Source: Podospora pseudoanserina (taxonomy: Eukaryota > Ascomycota > Sordariomycetes > Sordariales > Podosporaceae). From it: DNA of 64,000 nucleotides. The stretch spans positions 7,364,001 to 7,428,000 of the forward strand of contig NC_085920.1 of assembly GCF_035222485.1 (NCBI RefSeq). The letters are read 5' to 3'. Below the pieces are notes generated by a model. It saw only the letters and a program-made list of their open reading frames with translations. It was not told the DNA's origin and did not search any database. Each line of letters starts with the position of its first letter. The first letter of the stretch is position 1. Position numbers and translations under genes: made by a program. This document shows positions 45,780-57,553 of the stretch, one piece after another.

Positions 45780-47257
45780 TTAGCGACGGTGATGCCTGTT
45801 CCGGTCTCCGTGCCTGTCATCGCGTTCGGTCTCGGAACGGCGAGCTCTGTGCTCTCGATGATCACGCTCTCGGTCTCTCGGTTCTGAATCGCGGTCGCGT
45901 CTGCCACTGGACGGTCCGGCACTCGTGGGTGTCGAGCTGGTTGGAGGAACGGTGGTGTTGGGAAGCACCGGGCTGTTGTGATCCTCATATGGCGGCTGGT
46001 CCGGGGCGGCCGGGTAGCCTTGCCGTTGCGCTGTACCTGCAGGGGAACCTAAATCATCAGACGAAGCCTCGGGTGGGTTTGTGATTGTTGTTGTACTATA
46101 CGCACCGCGGCCATAAAGAGGGTCGGCTGGGAAGGCCTGGCTGGCCGGAATCCCAGCAGGAGGCGGGTAGCCATATGGGTCTGCTTCCGAGCCAAATGGA
46201 GGACCTGATGTTGGCGTGCTGAAAGCCCTCGAAGGGGGGGCGGATGAAGGGGCCAATGGCATAACCGGCATCCTCGGTGCATTGGCATATCCAGGGGCAG
46301 TCTGGTAGTTGGATCCGTGGATGAAGGCAGCATCCTGGGCGAATTGTCCTTGGATCGGCGGAGGAGGAACCATCCCGGCGTATCTGTCACCTCCCTGAGG
46401 TCCTGGGGAATACTGAGTTGGCGGAACATTGGGCGGATATCCTCCGTAGGGCTGAGTTTGATACTGGGGAGCGGCAGCGGGATGAACCTGTGGTGGGTAA
46501 GCACCCTGGGGGTATCCGGCAGGAGGGGGAGGTCCGGGGTACGGCTGGCCACCATAGCCCGGGTTCTTGGGCGGCGGAGGAGCCGGCTGGTAGTCAATAT
46601 CCATGGCAGTGGCGCCGTACGAGGCTTCGTACTCCTGTTCCCGTTGGCGGTTCTTCCACGCGCTGTAGTCAGATTGCCCGCGGGTCTGCTCGCGAGCGCC
46701 TATGGGCGAGTTAGAACTCCTCACATAAACGCCGTTCGAATGGCTGGAGTGTGTTGTACCTCCAGCGCCGCCGCCCGAAGACCTGGACGCTGCGCGCCGT
46801 TCCTGCTCCCACCGAGCGGAGTCGGCCTTGAGATCTTGAATCATGGCCTGCCAAGAAGAGAGAAATTCAGCCCCGTGCTCATCATCCACGACTTGCCGTC
46901 GTCGAGCATCGAACGAGGGCCACTCACCGACGTCAAATTTCGGTATGCCGTGATGAAATAACCTTGGGTGACACGTCCATCTGGAGACTAAAACACAAAC
47001 AAAACAAGACTTGGTGAGCAAAACTGCACATCCCAGCCTTCCCGAGGAGGCATTGCGGGGGAGGAAGAAGCAGGGCATACCTCGTAGGTGCCAGGGCGCA
47101 CCAACGCATCGTTTCCCAGGTATCTGCAGATGTCTGATGTGATAACCTCGCGATCGATGCCATCACGGGGCACAAAGTATTCGTTTTGACGCTGGGCTGC
47201 TGGCGGAACTGGGGGCTGGCCGCCGCCAGGTCCTCTGTTGTTTGGTCTCCCCGCCAT
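45780..47257 (-). CDS. rfeG: RfeG-like fungal protein, putative transcription factor
   Basis: Exons (minus) 47257-47081, 46987-46928 and 46847-45780 give 434 aa. Introns are 93 nt (GTATG...TTTTAG) and 80 nt (GTGAGT...GGCAG). The N-terminal 95 residues are the conserved part: NEYFVPRDGIDREVITSDI, CRYLGNDALVRPGTYE, GYFITAYRNLTS and AMIQDLKADSARWEQER. This matches what fungal annotations call transcription factor RfeG; the biochemical role of the family is poorly defined. The middle is Pro/Gly/Tyr/Gln-rich and disordered; the C-terminus is an Arg/Asp/Glu/His-rich repeat ending RHHRR, reminiscent of RNA- or splicing-associated tails. A 57-nt in-frame stretch, 46105-46049, has GTGCGT...TTTAG ends and might be an optional intron (removing AYSTTTITNPPEASSDDL). 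Confidence 0.85.
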
Positions 47258-50200
47258 TGTGGAAAGTTTGGTGCGTGCGCGCGTCTAACAATTGCTGCGA
47301 AGCAGAGTTGATTCCCCCGCCCCAAGAGAACCTAATTCAAGCTGACGATGATTGAATGATCGAAGAACCAGGTGTGTCGGAGTGGTGTTGGAGCGGAACT
47401 GCGGAAATGGGGATTCCGGGCGTCGCGGCAAGGCAGCAGGAAAAAAAAAAAAACCCAGAATAGGAGAATGAGAGAACGAGAGAGGGCCAGAGGGTGGGAG
47501 AAAGGCGGGCGGTCGTGGAAGAAATGGACAGTGGACAGTGGACAGGAAGGGTGGCAGTGGATGGAAGGCACCCGGCGCCTGGGGTTGGGTTGTCAGAGTG
47601 GGTCTCGCAGCAGCGATGGTGACTGGCGGCCTGCAACGGCAGTGGATTTTCTCCAGCCAAGTCCCCAAATGCGCCCCCGTTTCTTTGCCTCCGTTGGGCA
47701 GTTAGCTGGCTGCCAGACAAGGCTCAAACGGCAGCACCCAGTTGGCTGGAAAGACACCGGTCTGAACGGACACGCAGCGAGAATGGAGTCATCCAGCCAG
47801 CGAGATCCAGACGGTGTCAGGGGACCGAGAGGCACGAGAGGGGGACAAGCAGGGGAAGCCGGGGAATCCAGGCGTGCTGGTTGCTGGTGCGGTGGCAAGC
47901 AGGCGCACGCAGCCAAAAAGAGAGGCCAAGAACACCTGCAGCGGTGTTCAATGCCATCCAATCGCAAGGCCCTCTCTCCGTCAGGAAGGAAGGGTTTTGC
48001 ACCGTCTATTGGGGAATCCCGTCGCCGTTCGAATGACGGGCGCCTGAGGTTGGATTGCTTTGCCGCCGCAGCTGGAAAAACCGGTACTGTCGGGATAAAA
48101 CGGTGCTGGAGACTGACGTGACGGCATCGTGTTTGACTTGTCACCCCATCAGCGTCCGTTCTGCCCAACATACATAACACATCACGCAGAATACATCGAG
48201 AAAGAAAAAAAGGTACCATGTTACCTTATCGTCGCCCTGTCCCAGCAAAGACAAACCCCCCTTCCCCCGGAGGCCCAGCACAGCGCAGCAAATAACAGCC
48301 TGTCAGGTGAGCCGGTCGAGTGACGATGTGTGGTCTCTGGTGGTCTCGCGGAGGCGTGGGAGTGTGTGGTTGGCTCCCGTCACCAGCACCGAGTGGGTTG
48401 CTGCGTTCGCAGATTTGCGGCCTGCAGCATGGCAGGAGACCAGGGCAGTTGTGCCATTGCATTTCCCATCCTCAGCACCCAGCAAGAGTGCGGCGGGTTG
48501 CGGTAACGGAGAGGGGTTTCTCCCTTCCTCAGAATCGGTGTCTGAAAGAGGACTCGGTTAGAGAGACGTTGTCTCCCACGCACCGAGCCCTGTTTGTATG
48601 GAGTCGACGTCTGTGTTGACGGCGTCTCTTCCTGCGGCCGCCGCAGAAGCGGGGGCATTTCTCTGACCCGGCATTACACCCAGCCTTCTCGGGTTTTCTT
48701 GTGTAAAAAAACAGAAAGAGGCTAGACCCGTGTAACATGGAGCTATGTGCTACGGAGACGAGGCTTCTTTTGGGCATGTAGCTGGCGTGAATCGGTGTTG
48801 CCCAAACGGTTCAGGCTGTTGTTGCAAAGCCTCTGATTGGGCCTCAGCCACTGTCAAAAACGCCAGATGAGCGAGAGGTGCGGGCTCCCATGCCAATCGC
48901 TTGGGTGACAGCCTGCAGTTGTCACGACAGTACTGGAAAGAGAACCGAAGAAAAGAAGCCGTTTCGGTTGCTGTCCCCGTTTCTCTCTGCCCATCTCTGA
49001 CACTCCACGCGCACAAAACAAATGTGCAGGCTTGTTAGTCGCGAGCCCGAAGTGTGCCTGATCAGATACAAGTGGCGAACTGGATTAATTCCTTAAAATC
49101 ATACAGTAGTGTGAACTCAAGCGTCTTCATGGTAAGTTGACGTCTGCCCATCTTCGTTGTCTCGGGCCGTGCGCTAGGCGGAAAGGGCGGGTGCAGCATC
49201 TATCGTCGAGAGAGGAGAAGGCTTGCTGCATGGAAATGTCTCATCTGCTCACAGAGGAGCATCTATCCCCATCTCCCCTCCCCCACTGTCATGCATCCCG
49301 ACGTTATCTGATGGGGATGAGGGTATACAGGTGCATGATGATGGATACCTCGGTGCGTGGTTGACAACCGTGGTCTTTGATGCCAATGTACAACTATCTC
49401 TTACCTACCCGGACGGCTCCTCACCTGTCAGACATACGGACCGGTTGACAACGACGGGCATTATTGTTGCTTCGGTCTGGTGGAGTCAGGGCGAGCGAGG
49501 GCGTACGTAAAATCCTGCATAGGTAGGTACGCAGCTGCCGTGTTCAAAATCAGCAGCGACAGTGACGACGGGGCGAGGTTTCTGGTTTGGTCAGGTCGGG
49601 TATCAATACATGAGCCCAAAGCCCAACCGTCGCCCGCATGAGAAAATATGGGGACTGATGGTCGGACCAGCCAATCACTGGCTCTCGCTCTTCCCCAAAT
49701 GATGAAGCGGTGGTCGACGAAGCAACATTGCCTCGCTCATGTTGACTCTCGTGAGTTTTGGGGATTTCCCAGAACCTCAAACAAACAAGAAGCCTGTGTA
49801 CAGCGACCGCAGCAAAGGCTCTGACGCTGCATGACGGATCGTGAAAACTCTCGAAATAGACTCTGATCCGCTGCGAGAGACATTGGTGAGCTGTTTGTGG
49901 CTTCAAACTGCACGGTGGCATCAGAGACGACAGCAGCTGGAAGAGATCCCACAGATCCCCTCAGGGGCCCATGCTCGTCGTCCGGGATGTGCTGTAGAGT
50001 TCCCAAACGGGTCGACTTCTCGGAGGATGATCGTGCATCTTCCAGCGACGTCACGATAAGGATTTCGTGTGGGATGGCCGGCAGAAGCAACTGCTCTCTG
50101 ATATGGTTTGTGAGGATGGGGTTCACGGGTGTGCCCTCTTCTTCCATCCATCCGCGACGGCCCTCTTCCCGCTCCTTGCAAGAGGCGCTTGCATGCCGAG

Positions 50201-50523
50201 TGTTGGGTTCGGACGGGATTCAACGATTGGCTCCAGAATCGCCGCACTCCGACGACGTCGGTTGCAGGGGCTCTCCGATGACTGACATGCCCGCCCAGGA
50301 TGTATGACGAACAGGAAGGCCATCCACCCGCCGGGAAACATAAGTGCCTTGCCCCCCATCCATTTTCTCGTTCTCCCGAACCAGCTTCCCCAATAGGCTG
50401 ACTGTCGTATGCCTTCCATATGCTGTTGGTTGTCGGCTTTGCCCACGTAAGTCTTCGTCTTGCAGGTAGTTATCGAATGCACTGCCGCCTCGGCGATGCA
50501 TAAAGCTGCTCAAATCATCATGA
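47258..50523. other. Intergenic, 3.3 kb
   Basis: Promoter side of the RfeG-like gene (47.3-48.3 kb) and 3' side of polymerase eta. Open frames at 47593-48219 (minus) and 49737-50147 (minus) have no domains and overlap others. No gene seen. Confidence 0.45.
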
Positions 50524-52737
50524 TCATCCAAAATTTAGCTTGCTTTGACCGCGCTCCGGCTTCTTCTTCGACCTCCCCGTGGACTTCTTTGACCCTGACG
50601 CTGATGCGGATGATGCTGCCGCCGCCCCTTTCTGACTGCCGGCGCGCGCGTTGTTCACTGCAGTCGAAGCTTGTCGGTTGGCGAATGCCTGACTGACACG
50701 TTCTTCTTCCTCCTCCTGGAGGTCTTTGGCAAAGTGCCAATCCAGGTGACTCTGGAGCTCTTCCGGACCCCCCAGGTTGGCGTCGCATCGAGAACAAGCG
50801 TGGGGTGTGATTGGCGACCGTCTAGAATCGGCTTGGGCCTCCTCTGGTAAAGGCTCTCCCGGCCATCCCATGCCTGATGCGACATATGTCTTCGAGGTGC
50901 CCAACTTTGCTTCACCGCTATTCCTCCTCACGAGGTCGTCCTCGGGGGCCGTCGTCCGGGTGTCCTGGGACGGCTCCCGTTTCGTTGTCAAGAAACGCTG
51001 AATACCACCGCCGGCACCATCGATACGTCGTCGCTTTGCTGCAGGTTGCTGTCGTGTGCTCGTGTCGAGTGCTTCCTTGGACGAGGATGTGCGGGCCGAT
51101 TCCGATGACTTCAGCACTCGTGCCTCGTCACCTTTGACGAGAAACGAGTCGATGCCCATATTGCCAGAGACCCCCTCCTCGAAGCCGGCAACGCTCAGGC
51201 TCAGGTTGGAACACGGCCAGGTATCACCCTCCAGCGTGATTTGGTGAAACAGGTTCTTGGCCAACTCGAACAGGCTTTCCTCATTCAGAAGCCGCGCCGG
51301 TATGGGTCCCGATCGAGACCGGGTCTGGTTCCCGTGACGGTGGTGTAAATTGATAGTCTTTGGCCTCCTCTTGTGCTCCAGCACCCCTTCCTCAACCAGG
51401 CGGGCAAAAATATCCGCCGCGAAGATACGCAACCACTTCGTAGCCTGTTCCACAGTCGTAATGTCGGGACGAAATGACTTGGCCGACAGCATTGACTTGA
51501 TCTGAGTGCCCGAGTTGACCTCACTCGTATCGATCCCCCTCAGCGTCTCGTAAATCCACACCCCGTTCTCATCTCCCAGCTTCTGCCTCAGCTGCTCAAT
51601 CGGAACCGTCAACAAATCCGACACAGCCTCCGTCTTGAACGCGTCAGCAACCTGCTCCCCCAACTTCCCGCCCAAGTTCCTGATCTTTGTAAACTTGAAC
51701 CCACTCAAGAAGTGCCCAACCGCCCTGTTTCGAATCACTGTCTGCTGATTCGGTTTCTTGTGCGCCGACCCCAACTTGCTTAGGAGCTTGTTCCTCGACA
51801 CGCCCGCGGAGCAAGAATACCCCAACTTCTCCCTAATCACCCCCCTCACATTCCTCACGATCTCGCTTGCCACAAGCAGTGCCACGTCGTCCCAGTCCGG
51901 ATCATCGAATTCCCCCTCCTGTCTGTCCCCTCCCCAGGTCGACCAGAGCATCCGCCTTCCAATCCAGCGCCGTAACCGCGGGCATCGGCAACTCCTCACT
52001 CACATCCCCATACGGCGGCGGACCTCCCAGCTCCTCCCCATACCTTTCAAGCATAACCTGATGGACATGCCTACCACCAGCTGTCAGCACCATCCCACCT
52101 TTGCTCACTCCCAAAAAGCACAACTCACGCCGTCAAATCCAAAAACACCTCATCAATACTCGCCTTCTCAACCTTTTGCAACCCTCCCCCGGGCAAATGC
52201 TCCTTGATGACCCTCATGATCCTCCTGCTCTCCAACCGATACGGATCCAGCGACACCTTATCCGTAGCAATATGCTCCGCCGCGTCCTCCCGATAAGCCC
52301 ACTTGTCATCCCCCTCCCGCCAAGTAGCAACATGCTGCGCTATAAGCTCCGGACACAACCTCCTCGCTTCAGTCACCGTACAATGCCGGCCGATCTTAAA
52401 GGCGCGGGCGGGGTAGTTGACTGCTATTAAACCTTGCCTTTCCCTCCCTGTTAGTTGACAGGCCGAGCTTGGTATTGGGGCAGGGTGGTTAGAAAAAGGG
52501 GGAAAGATACCATTGTTGAACGGCCAAAGGTTTGTCCTCGGGAATGCCGAGCCGTACCATCTCCACCTGTGCGTAGAAGCAGTCCAGATCCAAATGGGCA
52601 ACCACCCTCAACGGGCAGGAAGTATTGTAAGAAGCCATCTGGTTGAAGTGCCGGTAGGTGAACTGTGACCTTTTCCTCCCTGGCGCACCGGCGGGGGAGG
52701 AGTCCCGGTGCCGGTTGCGGAAGGGTGACGAAGACAT
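50524..52737 (-). CDS. RAD30: DNA polymerase eta (translesion), with internal frame break
   Basis: Start ATG at 52737 (MSSSPFRNRHRD). Exons (minus) 52737-52511 and 52437-52129, and a third from 52070. Y-family motifs: HLDLDCFYAQVEM (Asp50, Asp52), VNYPARAFKIGRH, KASIDEVFLDLTA, CSAGVSRNKLLSKLGS. The C-terminus has a UBZ zinc finger (CSRC...HLDWH, C-x2-C-x12-H-x3-H) and a PIP-like end QSKLNFG. Pol eta copies across UV dimers, recruited by ubiquitinated PCNA. Oddity: between VTALDWKADALVDLG and EGEFDDPDWDDV the frame shifts +1 near 51927-51935 (GGGGAGGGG). Deleting one G conceptually would restore an open frame. Alternatively a weak 85-nt intron, 52003-51919 (GTGAGT...GACAG), keeps frame and gives 665 aa but removes a conserved stretch. 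Exon 4 would then be 51918-50524. Confidence 0.9.
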
Positions 52738-52852
52738 GATCAGGTCCAAGTTCGCAACGACCTAGAATTCGAGATTGGCGATGTTGGAGGTCGTCGGGGG
52801 CTCATCTTCTGCTGTCCAAGTCGACAGACATCGATTGACTGGAAGTAATTGA

Positions 52853-52900
<48 letters not shown>

Positions 52901-52912
52901 ACACACACACAC
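52853..52912 (+). repeat. (GA)n(CA)n compound microsatellite
   Basis: About 45 bases of GA units with one ATA interruption, followed by eight CA units, about 115 bases upstream of the polymerase eta start. Confidence 0.95.
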
Positions 52913-55900
52913 GCGTCAGTGTGAAATCGGAGACTCCCGCTTTTCCACTGGGATGATGAAAATGGACTGTGGGACGGACAATAGGCCGCCAAGCAAATGG
53001 GATGTGCTTGCTCTGGGGAAAAGAGTGGAGCCCTTTTGAAGCGCCGATCTCTGGGACGGGGACGCTTGGACCACCCCAGCTTTTTGTGGAGACCCCGCAT
53101 TTGCTGGGAAGACAATTGACAGGAGCTTGCTGCGAGTAATCGGAGGATCCAGCGAAATGGGATTTGGATATCTTGGATATCTTTTTAACGGCGACGGTCT
53201 TTGTGTGGCTTTCAAAACATCGTGAGCCTGGTTGGGGGGGAAAGCGCGAGATTCGATCATCTTGTTTCAGGGATTTCACTACATCTGAGCCTCTCATCAT
53301 TTTACTGCCGTCCCCTCCTCAAACACTCACTCTTCAACCCCCACGCAGTTTTCAATATTTCATCACCCTTCCCCTCTCTCACTTCCAGATTGATCATCAA
53401 TCCTCCCCCCCTACATATAGTCATGTATTGTATCCGGTACATATCTTCTTAACACTTCAGCCAGCCACTCCCAACCCCGGATCAGACCGCTGCGGATCGG
53501 TAAGATAGTGGGCAGTTGCATGCATATCTTGGTTCTGCACGATGGACTCGATGCTGATGCTGATGCTGATGAACTTGGCATTTGCAACGTCCTCTGTGTT
53601 CTTCTCCTGTTAGAATCCTCATCATCGTAGCCTGTTCTGAGTCAGTTCTGGCGGGTTTGATGGTGAAGCTAGGTAGGTAGTAGTGTATATGAAGCATGTC
53701 ACCTCCCGGGTGGTTTAGTGCATCTTCCGTTCCGTGTTGTCTCGGCTTGGAGCCATGACAGCTACCTCTGTCTCGCCGGTCTCCTCTTCCGCTACAACCA
53801 CAGCAGCATGAACGAGGAAAGAAGTGTGGAAGCTCTGTGTCTCGTCCCGGAAACCCCGCGCGTGGAGTATGAGATAATTATCCCGAAGCGTGCCATTGTG
53901 TGTGATCAATTCGGGAAGCCCGCATGCCATGGCTTGCCGGCGACTACCAAGGTGGGTTGGAAGAATTCCATGACCTTGGAGGCGAGAGCAGAAGAAAACA
54001 TGACGAGGGAATGAGGAGAACTATAGAGACGAACTTGCCTATCGGAGGATGCGTATTTGTGTTCCGCTCACTCTTTACTCCTGGATCGAAATGTTGGGCG
54101 AAAGGGAGGTCAGTTGGCTTCAGAGTTGGTGTGGAGGGTGGTGTGGGTTGGGTGCCAGGGAGCCACAACCGCTCCGTGTCAACAGAAGGGGAGAAGCGGG
54201 CCGGGTTCAATGACTTGCAAGATGGCTGTCGATGGTGTTCTGATATATGAGAAGACCCAGCAAGAGCAGAAGACAAGGGCTGGGAGGACACTCAACTTGT
54301 AGTCAACGAAGCCCCTTTCTTTTCCATGTCCCACTCCGTCCCCGATCTTCCGCGCTTTCTAGCCCTTTGGTTGGCGTTGGCCCATCCTGCTACAGGCACC
54401 GCTTTTAAACTTTTGCTGTTCCACACGCGCCGTCAGCACCGTCGAGCCTTATCCTCAGGTACCCTACAACTTCGCCTTCCACCACAGGACCCGCGTACCA
54501 CAAGCCGCAGCCACGCCGTTGAAAGACTGCCGTGAACGTTTCCATCTTGAGGCAAAGCGAGCGATTAGCGACAAACAACCCACGGCGGGAAGGTGATAGA
54601 GACCGTCGATGGCATCACAACCATCGTCGTCCTCTCTCACTTTTGATTCCTGGACTTTGGGCAGCCTTCTCTCCCTTGAGCCACACACCCTCTCTGGCTT
54701 CTGGCCTTGCTTATGTTGCATACGTAGACTGATGCTGCCTATCACTGCGAGAGACATCCAACCAGCCCCTATCCGAACCCCAAGCAACAAGGTTAGGTCG
54801 GGCCTGTTTTCTTCGGCCACCACCCACAGTGCGGTTTAGCCGCCGTGTCCTGCCTCTACCTCGATTTGGCAGGTCACACGTTTCTACCAACCCTCTGGAT
54901 GAGGCTCTTCTGCTCGTCCACTGTCCACCGCTCTTTCCGTGAGTGGACTTTGGGCATGACATCATTCGAGAAATGCCCGGTGATGGCCGGAGGAAGGTTG
55001 GAGCGGGTGGCCTGAGATGTGTTTCAAGCCGGGACCCATACCTCGCAAGGCTGCGCGCATCGTCCTCCTTCTTCTCAGTTGAACAGTCAGTGGTCCTCTC
55101 CGCGATCGGCGATCTGATTCGGATGCTGAATCCGGTTGTCCATAGAGATATCCCTCCTTCCGACATCTCTTGCCCGCCCCTTGCCCAGTCCGGCGATATC
55201 CGAGAATGGGAGAGGAAGGTAGCTGCGGGCACAGAAGGTGCAGGGCATTCTAGTCGCTCCTCCCGTGACCGCTCCGTCATGGTCGTGGAAGGATGTGCAT
55301 ATATCTTGTTGACTAGTGGTGATGGTGGAAGCTTTAGCCTGGACGTCTGCCCTCGTCTATCCATGAAGGGGCGGAGCGTTGACATCAACTATCACATGCC
55401 TGGTGACTTCGCCCCGGTGGACTACGCTCTCTTGTGTTGTTCTCTAGAAGCAACGTGCCCTTCTCTTTCGTCGTGGCCTGGTTGGCAAAGGGGGCCGCAG
55501 TTCTAGAAGCAACGGTAGGCGAGGCTGCCAGGCGGCGTATGTCATTCTTGAAGACTTTGCACCAGCAGTGCCGCTCGCCTCTTTTATGATTTCGAGACAC
55601 TGGAAACCCGGCAAGTGTTCGGTAATTTGTACCTGCTTTTGTGGAACACAGGAGGTAATCTGCCCACGGTATCGAGTCCCTGCATGATGTTGAAGCAGAA
55701 CCAACGAGCTTCTGACTTTGCCCTCAGCAATATCGAAGATCCTGGCAACAATCTGTGCTAACAGTCCCAAAGTTCGGTAACGGTAAATATCGGATGTGTG
55801 GCAAGCATGCTTCCCGTTGTTGATCCTCAACATGTAGGCCGTTGCCCGGGTGCCCCAGGGGATCCGGTCTGTCGGCGACGCTATCCAGCTTGGTCGTAAC

Positions 55901-56212
55901 CGTGAAGCAGGTCGAAACCAGCTTTGTGTTGTCCAAGCCCCTGACCTTGCACGTTCAAACTAAACCTTCTAGCACTTAGGGCTCGGTTTTTTGAGGCGAA
56001 TGGCAGCGCCGTATCGTACCAGAGGGGCACCAGTATCTAAGCCTCTGTGGTCCAGCGGGTCACACCGCCCATAGAGTGATGTTATCGTCACTGCTGACCT
56101 CCCGCCCGGGAGAGGAAATGTAACAGATTTGACCCCCACCGGAGGTGTCGATATTGCGTCTACCACGGAAGGAGTGACAGATGAAGGTGCCTGATCAAGG
56201 TGATTGTGGTAG

Positions 56213-56223
56213 TTTATAAAAGG
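56213..56223 (+). promoter_or_regulatory. TATA box of the 70-aa cysteine-rich gene
   Basis: TTTATAAAAGG, 172-182 bases before the ATG at 56395; a close match to a TATA consensus. Confidence 0.55.
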
Positions 56224-56382
56224 ACTCTCTGATGACCAGGAAAATGGTCAGCTCTACTCTCGGTAACAGACACCTCCCATCATAGCCAGCAATAAAGACC
56301 GTGATAAGTCTCTTCACATACCTCTCGCCCCAGCTTCTCCACAGAAACCATTCAGTTTTCAACTCTAGATTTCCTTGTCAAA

Positions 56383-56388
56383 ATGTGA
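56383..56388 (+). promoter_or_regulatory. Start-stop upstream ORF (ATGTGA)
   Basis: An ATG in good context (CAAAATG) immediately followed by TGA, ending six bases before the main ATG at 56395. Start-stop elements can stall ribosomes and lower downstream translation; here this is inference. Alternatively GTGAGA at 56385 could act as a splice donor. Confidence 0.4.
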
Positions 56389-56394
56389 GATATC

Positions 56395-56607
56395 ATGGTG
56401 CAATCTCAAACGCCGTTACTGAAACCTCGCAGGGACAACTACATGCCTCCTGTTCGCATCGAACAATGCAATGTCGTCTACTGCTGTTTGTGCAAGGCCA
56501 ACAACGACGTCGATAGTATTATCAATCTCGACTCTGAGGATGAGTGCGCCGTCTGTCGACATCGCCCAGCCTTCTGCGACCACTGCATCCCGGCGCAACA
56601 GGAGTGA
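56395..56607 (+). CDS. Small CxxC/CxH zinc-binding-like protein, 70 aa
   Basis: Single exon, 70 aa. Eight cysteines: Cys25, Cys30, Cys31, Cys33, Cys51, Cys54, Cys61 and Cys64, with His56. Core pattern Y-C30-x2-C33-x17-C51-x2-C54-x-H56-x4-C61-x2-C64. This resembles a double zinc-knuckle or treble-clef layout and is shared with the 51-aa protein at 63118. No signal peptide, so probably intracellular. The middle is acidic (INLDSEDE). A TATA box at 56213 and a start-stop element just before the ATG support a real transcript. Family not recognised beyond small fungal zinc-finger-like proteins; role unknown. Confidence 0.6.
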   Translation: MVQSQTPLLKPRRDNYMPPVRIEQCNVVYCCLCKANNDVDSIINLDSEDECAVCRHRPAFCDHCIPAQQE

Positions 56608-57553
56608 CAGAGAGCGTAAACCGGGAACAGTAGTTGTTTGGTTACTCCATCAAACACGAGTTTCGAAACAACTTACTCAGTCACCAATAACTATGGCGGG
56701 AGTTGGCAACTGGTTTTCCCATGTACTTCCCTTGTTGATCTGGCAAGATTAGACGTGGCAACACAACTGGTTGAGAGGTTGGCGGCAGTGTCGCGAAGAA
56801 ATCGTTTTCATCTTGTTAGACCCTTTCTCCTTTTTGCGTTCTGACTGGTTCAGAGCTATGTTGGTTAGCTTCTATATTTAACTTGGTGCACCTCGTCACC
56901 CTACTCTCCCAATGATGTTGTGGGCTTCGAAGATTGAATCACTGTAGACGCTGTTCACTCTGGGTCTTCCTCGTAATGCTACCTTCCCCTGATGAGGCGA
57001 TAATTGGTACCGTGACGGTAAGGCCAGCCCATAATGGTGTTACTTCTGTTCTACATCATCAGCAATCAGGCAGCTTTCAAGAAACACATGGCATCCATTC
57101 CTTGCTGTCTGACATGGTGCAACCTCCCACGATGGCCGACGATGGCCAAGAAGTCCCCCCTGAGCGCGACGTGCCGTTGTGGTTCACGACACATCGTGGG
57201 AGCCTCGCCGCAAGCATGCAGCTTCCCATCTTGACAAGCGAGTCAATGGCACATCTCCTGCGGCGGGAAGAAAACCGGGATAAGTGGGTGGGATAGAGCC
57301 TTGCAGTTTCAACCATCCTTTTCCAGAAGCGGGACTCGGGTGCCACAATATGACATTTCACCACGGCTAGGAAGGCACAAGGGACCCAACTGGAACTGGG
57401 GCTGGCTTCCCATCGCTCCATAAACATCACTGCTGATCAAATTACCCTATCGTTGTACCGTCCAAGGATGCACGATATGCGTATAAACCCAATATAATGA
57501 CATGCGCCAGATAGCAAGTGCCCACAAAGAATCCCTGGGTATCTCCGTCTATA
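56608..57553. other. Convergent intergenic region
   Basis: Lies between the small + gene and the 3' end of PFA5. A 120-codon frame at 56934-57296 (+) shows no motif. No gene seen. Confidence 0.5.

Larger units (their letters stand above)
52738..56394. other. Intergenic, 3.7 kb
   Basis: No convincing gene. Overlapping open frames on opposite strands at 54711-55388 (minus) and 54973-55506 (plus) compete and have no recognisable domain. A GA/CA microsatellite lies at 52853-52912 in the promoter side of polymerase eta. Confidence 0.45.

Noticed and set aside
52738-52749. Four-residue N-terminal extension of polymerase eta
   Set aside because: It would start at TTG; the first ATG is at 52737.
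54711-55506. Competing open frames on both strands (225 codons minus, 177 codons from ATG at 54973 plus)
   Set aside because: They overlap on opposite strands, neither has a motif, and the longer plus-strand reading starts at GTG.
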